The notes under the pieces: generated by a model | Told to the model about the DNA's origin: nothing | The model's input: only the letters and a program-made list of their open reading frames with translations | Database searches by the model: none | NCBI RefSeq assembly: GCF_004341945.1 | Contig: NZ_SMBP01000006.1 | Coordinates: 1-64,000 of the forward strand | Direction of reading: 5' to 3' | DNA length: 64,000 nt | DNA from: Longicatena caecimuris | GTDB lineage: Bacteria > Bacillota_I > Bacilli_A > Erysipelotrichales > Erysipelotrichaceae | Translations under genes and position numbers: made by a program | In this document: positions 7,672 through 15,546 of the stretch, piece by piece | How the letters are laid out: the number at the start of each line of letters is the position of its first letter | Numbering within the stretch: position 1 is the first letter of the stretch

Positions 7672-7754
7672 TAAGCATATTTGTTTAACACCAGCAACCA
7701 CAGTATACTAAACATTTTTGTTTAAGTCAATATTATATTAAACTTTTTTGTTTA
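7672..7754. promoter_or_regulatory. Three operator copies TAAACA-N4-TGTTTA
   Basis: 16-bp sites lie at 7672-7687 (two mismatches from the 7709 copy), 7709-7724 (perfect palindrome) and 7739-7754 (one mismatch). The middle site fills the spacer of the leftward promoter. The right site lies just upstream of the rightward promoter's -35. The spacing of 37 and 30 bp suits cooperative binding of a phage-like repressor, probably the product of 7825-8304. Confidence 0.75.
7702..7730 (-). promoter_or_regulatory. Leftward promoter of xis-int
   Basis: On the minus strand, TTGACT (7725-7730), a 17-bp spacer and TATACT (7702-7707) make a near-consensus sigma-A promoter. The spacer contains the perfect TAAACA/TGTTTA palindrome, so a bound repressor would exclude RNA polymerase. 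Confidence 0.8.
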
Positions 7755-7762
7755 GTTTTTAA

Positions 7763-7791
7763 TTTACACATTATATTTGCTTTGCTATAAT
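7763..7791 (+). promoter_or_regulatory. Rightward promoter of the element repressor
   Basis: TTTACA (7763-7768), a 17-bp spacer and a consensus TATAAT (7786-7791) lie 34 bp before the repressor start. The nearest operator is at 7739-7754, suggesting autoregulation. Confidence 0.78.
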
Positions 7792-7824
7792 GTATTAGAA
7801 AAAGGATTTGAAAGGAGCAAGCTC

Positions 7825-8304
7825 ATGCCAATAGGTACTAGAATTAAACGTATAAGAACACTTCGTGGTATCACGCAAAAAGAACTAGGAGTAAGATTAG
7901 GCTATTCCGAAAGGAATGCTGATATTAGAATCGCCCAATATGAATCAGGTAAGCGCACTCCAAAAGAAGATGTCATAAATGGTATTGCTTCTATATTAGA
8001 AGTATCTCCTGAGGCTTTGAAGATACCTGACATCGAAAGTTATCATGGCTTTATATTTACTCTTTTTGAGCTGGAAGAACAATTTGGATTAACTATAGAT
8101 ATGACAGAAGGTATGCCAAATCTTCATCTTGATAAAAACCCTACCAATTACGACCATAACATAAAAGGAATGCTTGATGATTGGTATAAGTATAAATCAA
8201 AGTTAGCGAGTGGAGAAATTTCCATCGAGGAATATACCAATTGGAAACTAAATTATCCTGAAAAATCTGATCTATTATTAGACAGTAAACCGTCTGAAAA
8301 ATAG
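7825..8304 (+). CDS. XRE-family element repressor
   Basis: The protein has 159 residues from the ATG at 7825, which has AAAGGAG upstream. The N-terminal HTH (ITQKELGVRLGYSERNADIRIAQYE) is of the type found in repressors beside Tn916-like int/xis genes. The C-terminal half (FELEEQFGLTIDM, then a GMLDDWYKYK segment) has no peptidase motif, so RecA-triggered self-cleavage is not supported. It is divergent from xis-int across three operators and probably keeps excision off. Confidence 0.82.
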   Translation: MPIGTRIKRIRTLRGITQKELGVRLGYSERNADIRIAQYESGKRTPKEDVINGIASILEVSPEALKIPDIESYHGFIFTLFELEEQFGLTIDMTEGMPNLHLDKNPTNYDHNIKGMLDDWYKYKSKLASGEISIEEYTNWKLNYPEKSDLLLDSKPSEK

Positions 8305-8331
8305 TCAAAAGAATCGTTCAATTTTTATTTG

Positions 8332-8350
8332 TGGTATCAAAATGGTATCA
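8332..8350 (+). repeat. Two TGGTATCA direct repeats near the right element end
   Basis: Copies lie at 8332-8339 and 8343-8350, spaced 11 bp, about 60-75 bp from the guaA-side attachment core. They match the three copies at 490-521 and could be the right arm binding sites of the integrase. Confidence 0.5.
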
Positions 8351-8367
8351 AAAGCTCCTATAAACGC

Positions 8368-8397
8368 AAAAAAATGCCCTGAAAAAGGCATTTTTTT
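8368..8397. terminator. Bidirectional terminator now serving guaA (and the repressor gene)
   Basis: An 11-bp stem AAAAAAATGCC (8368-8378) and GGCATTTTTTT (8387-8397) has A and T runs on both sides. It ends guaA on the minus strand and the repressor on the plus strand. It appears to have been brought in by the element together with the guaA tail. Confidence 0.85.
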
Positions 8398-8403
8398 AGT
8401 TCT

Positions 8404-8430
8404 GTATACTATTCAAATTCTATCGTTGCA
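8404..8430. repeat. Right attachment-like site within the guaA 3' end
   Basis: It covers the last guaA codons and the stop codon. It shares 21 of 27 positions with 371-396, including the 10-bp core at 8408-8417. Insertion here leaves GuaA intact because the element supplies the end of the gene. Confidence 0.6.
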
Positions 8431-9950
8431 GGCGGTTTGCTCGTCACATCATACAGCACTCGATTCACATGCTGCACCTCATTTACGATACGTGTCGATA
8501 TCACATCCAACACCTCAAACGGTATCTTCGCCCAATCCCCCGTCATGCCATCAATGGAAGTCACCGCACGAATCGCCACCGCATAATCGTACGTTCTCTG
8601 ATCCCCCATGACACCAACTGAACGCATATTTGTCAAAGCCGTAAAGTACTGCCAGATTTCTCTTTGCAGACCCGCTTTACGAATCTCCTCACGCAAGATA
8701 TAATCTGAATCACGCACAATTTGCAGTTTCTCCTCCGTAATCTCACCCAAGATACGAATACCCAAACCAGGTCCTGGGAATGGCTGTCGCCACACCATCT
8801 CATCCGGCAAGCCAAGCTCACTACCCAACGCGCGAACCTCATCCTTAAACAACGTATTCAACGGTTCAATCAGCTGAAATTGCATATCCTCAGGCAATCC
8901 ACCAACATTATGATGGCTCTTGATCGTCTGCGCCGTCTTTGTACCAGATTCAATTACATCCGTATACAACGTGCCCTGCGCCAGCCATTTGATATCCTCA
9001 CCGGCACTGATTTTCTTGACCTCTTCATCAAAGGTATACACAAACTCATTACCAATGATCTTACGCTTCTTCTCCGGATCACTTACACCAGCCAGTTTTG
9101 ATAAGAAACGCTCCTTCGCATCAATCTTCACCAAATGCACATTCATCTCACGACCAAACGTTTCCATCACGCTCTCCGCTTCACCTTTTCTTAACAATCC
9201 ATGATCAATAAACATACAAATCAACTGATCACCAATTGCTTTATGTAACAAAGCTGCCACAACAGAAGAATCCACGCCGCCGCTTAGTCCCAGCAATACC
9301 TTGTCTTTGCCAACCGTCTTACGAATCTGTTCCACCTGCATATCAATAAAGTTATGCATAGACCAGTTATTTTCTGCATGACATACTTCAAATACAAAGT
9401 TACGCAAAATGTCATTACCATATTCTGTATGGCGCACTTCCGGATGAAACTGCAGCGTATAAATCTGCTTTTCCTGATTGCTCGTAGCTGCATACGTACA
9501 CGTTTCACTATACGCATCACGCACAAAGCCATCTGCCATCTGATCCACCTGATCGCCATGACTCATCCATACAATCTGCTTCTTAGGAAGATTCTTAAAC
9601 AATAAAGAATCATTCTCTACCGTAATTTCCGTTCTTCCATATTCCTTGGCTTCACATGCCTTCACACTTCCACCATTCATATGATGTGTCATCTGCATGC
9701 CATAACAGATTCCCAATACCGGAATACCTGCTTCAAAAATGGCAGGATCACACGTAAATGCATCTTTGTCATAAACACTGTTAGGTCCACCACTGAAGAT
9801 GATACCTTTGACATCACCTAAAGCCTTGATTTCATCCAGCGTCATCGTATGTGGGTGCAGTTCAGAGTAAACTCCAAACTCACGGATACGACGTGCAATC
9901 AGCTGGTTATACTGACTTCCAAAGTCCAGTACGATAATCTTATCAGCCAT
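8409..9950 (-). CDS. guaA: GMP synthase (glutamine-hydrolysing)
   Basis: The protein has 513 residues, normal for a fused GMP synthase. It converts XMP, ATP and glutamine to GMP in the cytoplasm. The N-terminal class I glutamine amidotransferase domain has the nucleophile motif GICYGMQ. The ATP pyrophosphatase domain begins with [11 protein letters not shown]. The C-terminal dimerisation domain ends in PPATIEFE, where many family members have PPGTIEWE; the last residues come from the element-borne copy. The start has AAGGAGG. A purine permease follows upstream in the same orientation, a common functional pairing. Confidence 0.97.
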   Translation of the reverse strand: MADKIIVLDFGSQYNQLIARRIREFGVYSELHPHTMTLDEIKALGDVKGIIFSGGPNSVYDKDAFTCDPAIFEAGIPVLGICYGMQMTHHMNGGSVKACEAKEYGRTEITVENDSLLFKNLPKKQIVWMSHGDQVDQMADGFVRDAYSETCTYAATSNQEKQIYTLQFHPEVRHTEYGNDILRNFVFEVCHAENNWSMHNFIDMQVEQIRKTVGKDKVLLGLSGGVDSSVVAALLHKAIGDQLICMFIDHGLLRKGEAESVMETFGREMNVHLVKIDAKERFLSKLAGVSDPEKKRKIIGNEFVYTFDEEVKKISAGEDIKWLAQGTLYTDVIESGTKTAQTIKSHHNVGGLPEDMQFQLIEPLNTLFKDEVRALGSELGLPDEMVWRQPFPGPGLGIRILGEITEEKLQIVRDSDYILREEIRKAGLQREIWQYFTALTNMRSVGVMGDQRTYDYAVAIRAVTSIDGMTGDWAKIPFEVLDVISTRIVNEVQHVNRVLYDVTSKPPATIEFE

Positions 9951-10244
9951 AACATCCTCCTTGAATTAAGAAACCGATACTGTTACCTGTAGTACCGGTT
10001 TTTTACGTTTACTATAATAGCATTAATCGCCTAATTTTAAAATATTTTTCCTAAAATTTTCTAAGTTTTCACTTTTCTTCCTTAATGATCAAAGATATGT
10101 TGTTGATGAAGGGGGCTCTGCCTCTTATCAGCATGTACCTTATACATCCTATTTCATAATCATCATTATCAACACCTATTTATAAGGAAGAAAAACTTTT
10201 TATACTATATATAAAACGACTTCATTACTAAGACAACTACATCA
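9951..10244. other. guaA leader region with a hairpin
   Basis: No gene is seen. Close to the guaA start, an 11-bp imperfect stem lies at 9971-9981 and 9991-10001 (AAACCGATACT / AGTACCGGTTT). On the guaA mRNA it is not followed by a clear U run, so termination is doubtful. I looked for a purine riboswitch core and did not find it. A TATTAT/TATAGT -10-like element is at about 10010-10018 on the minus strand. Confidence 0.4.
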
Positions 10245-11576
10245 CTACATTAAATAAGGTAAAGCAAAGTATAAGACAAAGATACAAATCAATCCCCAAA
10301 CGGTTGGATGCACTTCTTTTGCTTTTCCATTTGCTAGCATTGCAACAGCATAAGCGATAAAGCCAAAGGCGATTCCATTGGAGATGGAATAAGTTAAGAT
10401 CATAGCGATGACCGTCACAAAGCCAGCAGTGGCAAATACCATATCATCCCAATCAATCCCTTTTAACTGCTGTGCCATCATAATACCGACTACAACTAAA
10501 GCCGGTGCAGTGACCGCATTGGTAACAGCGGATAAGATAATAGGTGCAAACAGAATAGAGATGAAGAATAAAACCCCGGTTGTACAAGAAGTTAATCCGG
10601 TTCTTCCGCCAACTTCTACACCAGATGTTGATTCCACAAAAGAAGTAACCGTAGAAGTTCCTAAAACAGCACCTGCTACTGTACCTACAGCATCTGCCAA
10701 TAAAGCCTGTTCAGCATGTTCTAATTCCCCATCCTCATTGATTAGTCCTACGCGATTACCAACTGCTACTAACGTACCGGCAGTATCAAAGAAATCGACA
10801 AACAGGAAAGAAAACAGTGCGATGAATGCCTGGAATGGATCGGCAAATAATTCACCAAAGCCGGAAGCAAAAGCGCCAAAGCCATCCAGCTTCAGATTGG
10901 TTTCTAATATGCTAGATGGTAAAGCTGGCATACCTTCTATACCACAAGCACCACAGATGATACCAACAATTGCCGTGATGACCATACCAACAAAAACAGC
11001 TGCCGGCACTTTCTTTACTACAAAGGCAATTGTAAGCAAGATACCAAAGATTGCTAATAAGACAGAAGGTGTGGAGAAGTTTCCTAAAGTCACAAAGGTA
11101 GCTTCACTACCGGCAATAATACCGGCATTTTTTAAACCAACAAAAGCAATAAAGAAACCGATTCCCGCACCGATAGCCAGTTTTAACTGTTTTGGAATAG
11201 CATTAATGATGGCTTTACGGATACCGGTAACAGAAATTACCACAAAGATAACACCGGATACAAAAACGGCTGCCAAAGCTGCCTGCCAGCTCATGCCCAT
11301 CTGTCCGCAAATCGTATAAGCAAACAATGCATTGACACCCATACCGGCTGCTAAGGATACCGGATAGTTAGCCAATAATCCCATTAAGATTGACGCAAAA
11401 CCGGCAGAAATGGCAGTTGCCAAGAAGACACTGGATACATCCATGCCGGCATCCTTTAATACTAATGGATTCACGCCTAGGATATAGGCCATAGCCAGAA
11501 ACGTTGTCAAACCTGCGATAACCTCAGTTTTCACATTGGTATGTTTCTCTTTTAATTTAAATACTTTTTCAAACAT
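10245..11576 (-). CDS. NCS2-family purine (adenine/guanine/hypoxanthine) permease
   Basis: The protein has 443 residues from the ATG at 11576, which follows a purine-rich AGAGAGAGG; the longer frame to 11636 lacks one. It is a very hydrophobic protein with many membrane segments. The N-terminal KTEVIAGLTTFLAMAYILGVNP, AAGMGVNALFAYT and later FVDFFDTAGTLVAVG are hallmarks of the AzgA/PbuG-PbuO branch. It imports nucleobases by proton symport. Its position beside guaA fits purine salvage. The exact base preference cannot be read from sequence. Confidence 0.9.
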   Translation of the reverse strand: MFEKVFKLKEKHTNVKTEVIAGLTTFLAMAYILGVNPLVLKDAGMDVSSVFLATAISAGFASILMGLLANYPVSLAAGMGVNALFAYTICGQMGMSWQAALAAVFVSGVIFVVISVTGIRKAIINAIPKQLKLAIGAGIGFFIAFVGLKNAGIIAGSEATFVTLGNFSTPSVLLAIFGILLTIAFVVKKVPAAVFVGMVITAIVGIICGACGIEGMPALPSSILETNLKLDGFGAFASGFGELFADPFQAFIALFSFLFVDFFDTAGTLVAVGNRVGLINEDGELEHAEQALLADAVGTVAGAVLGTSTVTSFVESTSGVEVGGRTGLTSCTTGVLFFISILFAPIILSAVTNAVTAPALVVVGIMMAQQLKGIDWDDMVFATAGFVTVIAMILTYSISNGIAFGFIAYAVAMLANGKAKEVHPTVWGLICIFVLYFALPYLM

Positions 11577-11757
11577 AAGTTCCTCTCTCTTTCTTTTGTT
11601 CATTGTAAAAGCTATGAAAACATCTTTTACTTGCAATCATTACTTCAAGAACTTCTCTATTATATAAAAATTATAATCACATGACAAGTTTTCCTCCTTT
11701 TGTAAGCTTACCTTCCATTAATTTCCAGCATATTTATAAATTTTTGCTGATTTATAA

Positions 11758-11788
11758 TTGACATTCCAGTTTATGGAACGTTTATAAT
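11758..11788 (+). promoter_or_regulatory. MerR-type promoter with 19-bp spacer and dyad
   Basis: TTGACA (11758-11763) and TATAAT (11783-11788) are separated by 19 bp, the overlong spacer typical of promoters activated by MerR proteins. The spacer contains the dyad TTCCA-GTTTA-TGGAA (11764-11778), extended by outer AC/GT. It drives the MerR-like gene starting at 11812, so autoactivation is very likely. Confidence 0.85.
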
Positions 11789-11811
11789 AACACTAGAAAG
11801 AGGTGGAACTT

Positions 11812-12933
11812 ATGTTGATTCGTGAAGTAGAAGAGCGTTGTGGCATTAGTAAGAAAAACATTCGTTTTTATGAACAGCAAGGTTTGCTGCAGCCTAAACG
11901 TAATGCATCCAATTACCGCGAATATGAGGAAGCAGATCTTATTGTGTTAAAGAAAATAATCTTACTTCGTAAATTAGATTTTTCACTAGAGGAAATTCAT
12001 CAGATCTTACAAGATGAAACAGCGTTTGCCCCATTGTTAGAGCAACGCAAAGCTTCCCTTATAGAAGCTGGAGAACAGGTAGTTACTATGAAGAAAATCT
12101 GTATGCAATTGGAAACCACAATTACTGGGGGAAACACGCTCACAGAAGAGCTTTGCGATGACTTTTTGACCCAAATAGCGACAAAAACACAATCCACTGC
12201 TACCTTTTATGACTTGGCTCAAGATGCACAGCCTTTTCCTAAGATAGATCCGGTAGTGGCAAGAAGAGAAGCGTATGTCCGCAAATCGCTACAGCATAGC
12301 GCTAAAAAATCGCAACAATATATGAAGGATTGGAATTCTCTTGGAAAAGGTATGATCCTGCTTCCTCTTCTTCTACTTTGTTTTCTAGGCTATCGCTATA
12401 TTGACCATAAACAGCATATAAAAAATCCGATTGCTGCAAAAATCAGTTTTACGATTGCCGATGCGACATTTGATGATCATGATACTGTACAAAAATATTT
12501 AGACGTTGACTTCTACATTGAGGATGAACAGGGGAAAAAGATATCACCAACCACTTCATATGCATCGTTAAAGAAAAATGACATGGAGAAACGTTTATAT
12601 CTAAAGAAAGGCAATAGCTATCTTGTAATTACTTGTGACTCTGAAAAGGATACTTCTTTAAAGGACATGGTACCTAACAGTTTTACCTTCTATCCGGATT
12701 CTCATGTAAACCGGCTTCCCGATGGTGCTCAATTAACCTTTACTATTGAACAATTCCAGCTTTTTTATCAATCCTATCAAAATGCAGGCGGCATGTTTTC
12801 AAAAGTAGAGCCATTAAAACCATACTGTGAAACTTCAACAACTTGTTTTGTTGAAACAAGCAAGTATCGCATTGAAACCCATTATGAACAGGAAAAGATG
12901 CAGTTTCTTCGCTACGTGATGGCATCTTCCTGA
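11812..12933 (+). CDS. Membrane-anchored MerR-family regulator
   Basis: The protein has 373 residues from the ATG at 11812 (AAGAGGTGG upstream). Residues 1-70 form a MerR winged-helix (LIREVEERCGISKKNIRFYEQQGLL). A linker to about residue 175 is followed by one strongly hydrophobic segment (GMILLPLLLLCFLGYRYI). The remaining ~170 residues would lie outside the membrane. This topology, cytoplasmic DNA binding plus an external domain, suggests direct sensing of an extracellular or membrane signal. The external part has no family I recognise. The promoter (11758-11788) is a classic MerR target, so DNA binding is probably retained. Convergent terminators follow. Confidence 0.8.
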   Translation: MLIREVEERCGISKKNIRFYEQQGLLQPKRNASNYREYEEADLIVLKKIILLRKLDFSLEEIHQILQDETAFAPLLEQRKASLIEAGEQVVTMKKICMQLETTITGGNTLTEELCDDFLTQIATKTQSTATFYDLAQDAQPFPKIDPVVARREAYVRKSLQHSAKKSQQYMKDWNSLGKGMILLPLLLLCFLGYRYIDHKQHIKNPIAAKISFTIADATFDDHDTVQKYLDVDFYIEDEQGKKISPTTSYASLKKNDMEKRLYLKKGNSYLVITCDSEKDTSLKDMVPNSFTFYPDSHVNRLPDGAQLTFTIEQFQLFYQSYQNAGGMFSKVEPLKPYCETSTTCFVETSKYRIETHYEQEKMQFLRYVMASS

Positions 12934-12972
12934 TGAATTTGACATGTTGTCACGATCCTTGTTAAAACTTTT

Positions 12973-13238
12973 CCTTTACAGTAGTTATGCATTGTTTATT
13001 CATTCTTATACTTTATAGTATTTATGCATTACATATTTTTTCTTATCCTTTATAGCATTCCTGCATTGCATATTTATTCTTATCCTTTATAATATTCATA
13101 CATTGCATATTTATTCTTATCCTTTATAATTTTCATGCATTGCATATTTATTCTTATCCTTTATAGTATTCATGCATTACTTATTCATTCTTCTCCTTTA
13201 TAGTATTCATACATTACTTATTCATCCTTATCCTTTAT
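12973..13238. repeat. Tandem array of a 37-bp repeat, about 7 copies
   Basis: The element CCTTTAT (one variant ACTTTAT) begins at 12973, 13010, 13047, 13084, 13121, 13158, 13195 and 13232, an exact 37-bp period. Each unit carries a TTCATGCATTGCATATTTATTC-like core with a few substitutions, more similar in the central copies. There are no variable spacers. It lies in the gap after the MerR gene. Its function is unknown. Confidence 0.92.
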
Positions 13239-13244
13239 TACAAA

Positions 13245-13312
13245 AAAAGACTCCGCTACTTGAATAGTGCCATCTGCATGATACAGGTGTCCATTCATGG
13301 TAGGAGCCTTTT
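13245..13312. terminator. Long nested hairpin, bidirectional terminator
   Basis: The outer stem AAAAGACTCC (13245-13254) pairs with GGAGCCTTTT (13303-13312) with one mismatch. Inner stems TAC/GTA and TGAAT (13261-13265)/ATTCA (13293-13297) are nested inside. A runs and T runs flank both sides, so it can terminate the MerR gene and the minus-strand genes that converge here. Confidence 0.7.
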
Positions 13313-13454
13313 CTTATTTTCGTAATAATGAAAAATCAATTCCAATGCTTCTCTCAATGTTTCTTTGCTTATTCCCTTAGCCTGTCTTCACCGATGTTAC
13401 CTGGTGTTGTTTTCGATCATCATAGGATATAGAAAAACAGAGCGCAATATCTTA
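13296..13454 (-). pseudogene. Possible frameshifted coding remnant after the peptidase E gene
   Basis: Downstream of the stop of the peptidase E-like gene, the minus strand still reads protein-like stretches in shifting frames: TPGNIGEDRLRE in one frame, then SKETLREALELIFHYYENKK in another before a stop at 13296-13298. These could be the decayed C-terminus of the peptidase or part of another lost gene. The evidence is composition only. Confidence 0.3.
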
Positions 13455-14054
13455 TCACATATAACGCACGTTATCATCTTCCACACAATAAGCATGCTGA
13501 TCTTCACAACCATAGGTAGCATACGTTGGATATTGTTCACTGGCTTGTTGAAAACTTTTGCGTTCTTCTTCTTGATAATGCGGACAAAATAAGCCTTTTA
13601 CCAATTCACAGCCTTTTATAAACCGCAAACCATCCGCACAGGCACTATAGCCATAGGAAAATAATACATTTGCTCCTGCACTGTATCCACAAATGACGAT
13701 ACCTGCTTCATATGCCTGCTGTAATACACTTACTAACTCATGCAGCTGTAAGGCTTCCATCAACATCTGTGTATCGCCGCCGCCAAGATAGACAATATCC
13801 GCAGCAAGGACTTTTTGGGCAAGTGTTTCTTTATCCAGTTTTGTATGCCATAAACGCAAAGCTTCTACTTCACAACCCAAACTGCGATAATATTGTTTAA
13901 ATCGTTTGGCATAACCCTGATCATCATGTGAAGCAGCCGGAAGAAAGAGCACTTTAGGATGCGTCTTGTTCACTCGTGCGATTGCGTATAAATCTAAATG
14001 GCGAGTTTCCGCTTTTTGAAAACTGCCTCCACCAATTGCCAATAAGGTTTTCAT
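13455..14054 (-). CDS. Peptidase E-like (S51 family) protein
   Basis: The protein has 199 residues. It has the class I glutamine amidotransferase-like fold used by dipeptidase E: N-terminal LLAIGGGSF, DIVYLGGGDTQ, and nucleophile motif ICGYSAGANVLF with Ser near residue 123. KGLFCPHY carries a candidate His. It is expected to hydrolyse Asp-X dipeptides or act as a related hydrolase. The start codon overlaps the stop of the aminotransferase gene (ATGA), so they are translationally coupled. The C-terminus stops early compared with many family members, and sequence beyond the stop still looks partly coding. Confidence 0.8.
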   Translation of the reverse strand: MKTLLAIGGGSFQKAETRHLDLYAIARVNKTHPKVLFLPAASHDDQGYAKRFKQYYRSLGCEVEALRLWHTKLDKETLAQKVLAADIVYLGGGDTQMLMEALQLHELVSVLQQAYEAGIVICGYSAGANVLFSYGYSACADGLRFIKGCELVKGLFCPHYQEEERKSFQQASEQYPTYATYGCEDQHAYCVEDDNVRYM

Positions 14055-15220
14055 GAAGTAAAGAAGCCCGATTTCTGCACTGCCTGCAAAGCTTTTTCGA
14101 TGACCTCTTCGCTTTGCACAAGCGCAATACGCACAAAACCTTCTCCATATGTTCCAAAAGCACTGCCCGGTGTTACCAAAATACCCGTCTTTTGGAGTAA
14201 GGCAATCGCAAATTGTTCACTATTCGCATAGGTCTTTGGTATTGCCGCCCACATAAACATGGTTCCTTTAGGGGAAGCAACTTCCCAGCCAGCTTTATGA
14301 AAGCCTTCTACAAGCATATCTCTTCGTTTTTGATATTGTTCCCTTGTTTCTTCGACAACACTTTGATCTTGTGTCAATGCCGTGATAGCTGCCTTTTGGA
14401 TTGGCAGAAACATCCCATAGTCGATATTACTTTTCAATTTTCTAAGCATGCCGACAATTTCTTTGTTACCGACACAAATACCGATACGAGCACCGGCCAT
14501 GCCATATGTCTTAGAGAAAGAGTTAAATTCTATACCGATATCCTTTGCCCCTTCATAATATAAGAAGCTTCTTCCTTCTTCCCCATCAAAGACCAGATTA
14601 CTATAGGCGGTATCATGAAGAACAATAATATCATTCGCCTTCGCAAAACGAATCAGCTCTTCATAAAAAGCATCCGGCGCCGTAGCTCCTGTTGGATTAT
14701 TTGGATAAGAAATAATCATCATTTTCGCCTTACTGGCAATATCCTTAGGTATTTCATCAAATTGAATCAGATACTCATGTTCCTCGCGCATGGGCATTTC
14801 ATAAATTTCTGCTCCGGCAATCTTCGGTCCATTGGCAAAGACAGGATAGCTAGGACTTGGAATCATTACAATATCCCCTTCATCACAAATAGCTAAGGCA
14901 ATATGAGCCAAGCCTTCCTGTGATCCTTGCAGCGACAGGATTTCCGTATCTGCATCCAATTCTACTTCATAGCGTGTTTGATACCATTTTTTGACTGTTT
15001 GACGTAACTCATCAATATCATGCAGTGCATACATGTAGCTTTGCGGTTGTTTGGCGGCATCGATCAAAGCCTGAATGATTTCCTTTGATGGCGCTATATT
15101 AGGGCTGCCGATCGTAAAGTCATATACTTCTTTCCCTTGTTTCAGATAACGCTGTTTTTCTTCATCTAATGTGGAAAACACTGATGTTTCTAAGCGCTCC
15201 ATTCGTTTTGAAAACTGCAT
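14051..15220 (-). CDS. PLP-dependent aminotransferase, class I/II (DapL-like group)
   Basis: The protein has 389 residues from the ATG at 15220, which has AGAAGGGA upstream. It has the fold-type I features: ISYPNNPTGATA substrate and cofactor loop, HDTAYSNLVFDG, and the Schiff-base Lys in FNSFSKTYGMAGARIG near residue 235. It is similar to LL-diaminopimelate or alanine/aspartate aminotransferases, and the substrate cannot be fixed. It is followed by the overlapping peptidase E-like gene, which hints at peptide or amino-acid turnover. Confidence 0.85.
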   Translation of the reverse strand: MQFSKRMERLETSVFSTLDEEKQRYLKQGKEVYDFTIGSPNIAPSKEIIQALIDAAKQPQSYMYALHDIDELRQTVKKWYQTRYEVELDADTEILSLQGSQEGLAHIALAICDEGDIVMIPSPSYPVFANGPKIAGAEIYEMPMREEHEYLIQFDEIPKDIASKAKMMIISYPNNPTGATAPDAFYEELIRFAKANDIIVLHDTAYSNLVFDGEEGRSFLYYEGAKDIGIEFNSFSKTYGMAGARIGICVGNKEIVGMLRKLKSNIDYGMFLPIQKAAITALTQDQSVVEETREQYQKRRDMLVEGFHKAGWEVASPKGTMFMWAAIPKTYANSEQFAIALLQKTGILVTPGSAFGTYGEGFVRIALVQSEEVIEKALQAVQKSGFFTS

Positions 15221-15478
15221 GTGATCCCTTCTTTCATTTGCCCTCATTATAGAGGAAAATATGCATAACGGCAATAACTATTTCGCTTATGGAAAAAGAA
15301 TTACACATCTTCTGCCATTAAATTTACGCTTCTGCTTTTTGCATGCAGAATGCATCTATCACTCAAAGTATCAACACATCCTTTTCATTAATACCGCTAT
15401 TTTGCATATATAAAAACAACATAGACTATGGAAACGATTTTATTTTCTGCAATAGAAAATAGATATAGAGGATATCAT

Positions 15479-15507
15479 TTGCGCTTTCATAAGTTAAAGA
15501 GTACAAT
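15479..15507 (+). promoter_or_regulatory. Promoter of the rubredoxin/glutamate-synthase-like gene
   Basis: TTGCGC (15479-15484), a 17-bp spacer and TACAAT (15502-15507) lie 40 bp before the ATG. No operator is obvious. Confidence 0.6.
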
Positions 15508-15546
15508 AAGCATATAAAGTAAGCGTTTACAGAAAGGAAATATACT

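Larger units (their letters stand above)
371..8430. mobile_element. Integrative (formerly mobilisable) element inserted at the 3' end of guaA, about 8.06 kb
   Basis: The boundaries are two related 26-27 bp segments: 371-396, and 8404-8430 spanning the guaA stop codon. The content fits a small integrative/mobilisable element: integrase, excisionase and repressor next to guaA, then a RHH mobilisation-type protein, a RepA-like ATPase, TnpV, a hairpin-rich oriT-like region, paired HTH regulators and a methylase/ATPase cargo pair. No relaxase or conjugation gene is present. The integrase carries a nonsense codon, so the element is probably immobile by itself. The 3' end of guaA is a known integration target for genomic islands. 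The attachment repeats are diverged (21 of 27 positions identical), so the exact crossover is uncertain. Confidence 0.75.

Noticed and set aside
9951-10244. Purine riboswitch upstream of guaA
   Set aside because: None of the conserved purine-aptamer core elements were found; only a simple hairpin is present.
10408-11319. Long plus-strand open frame (303 codons) opposite the purine permease
   Set aside because: It is antisense to a clear membrane permease and its Thr/Pro/Ala/Lys-rich product has no domain. It is a shadow frame.
12973-13238. CRISPR array
   Set aside because: The repeats are contiguous with no variable spacers, and no cas gene is present.
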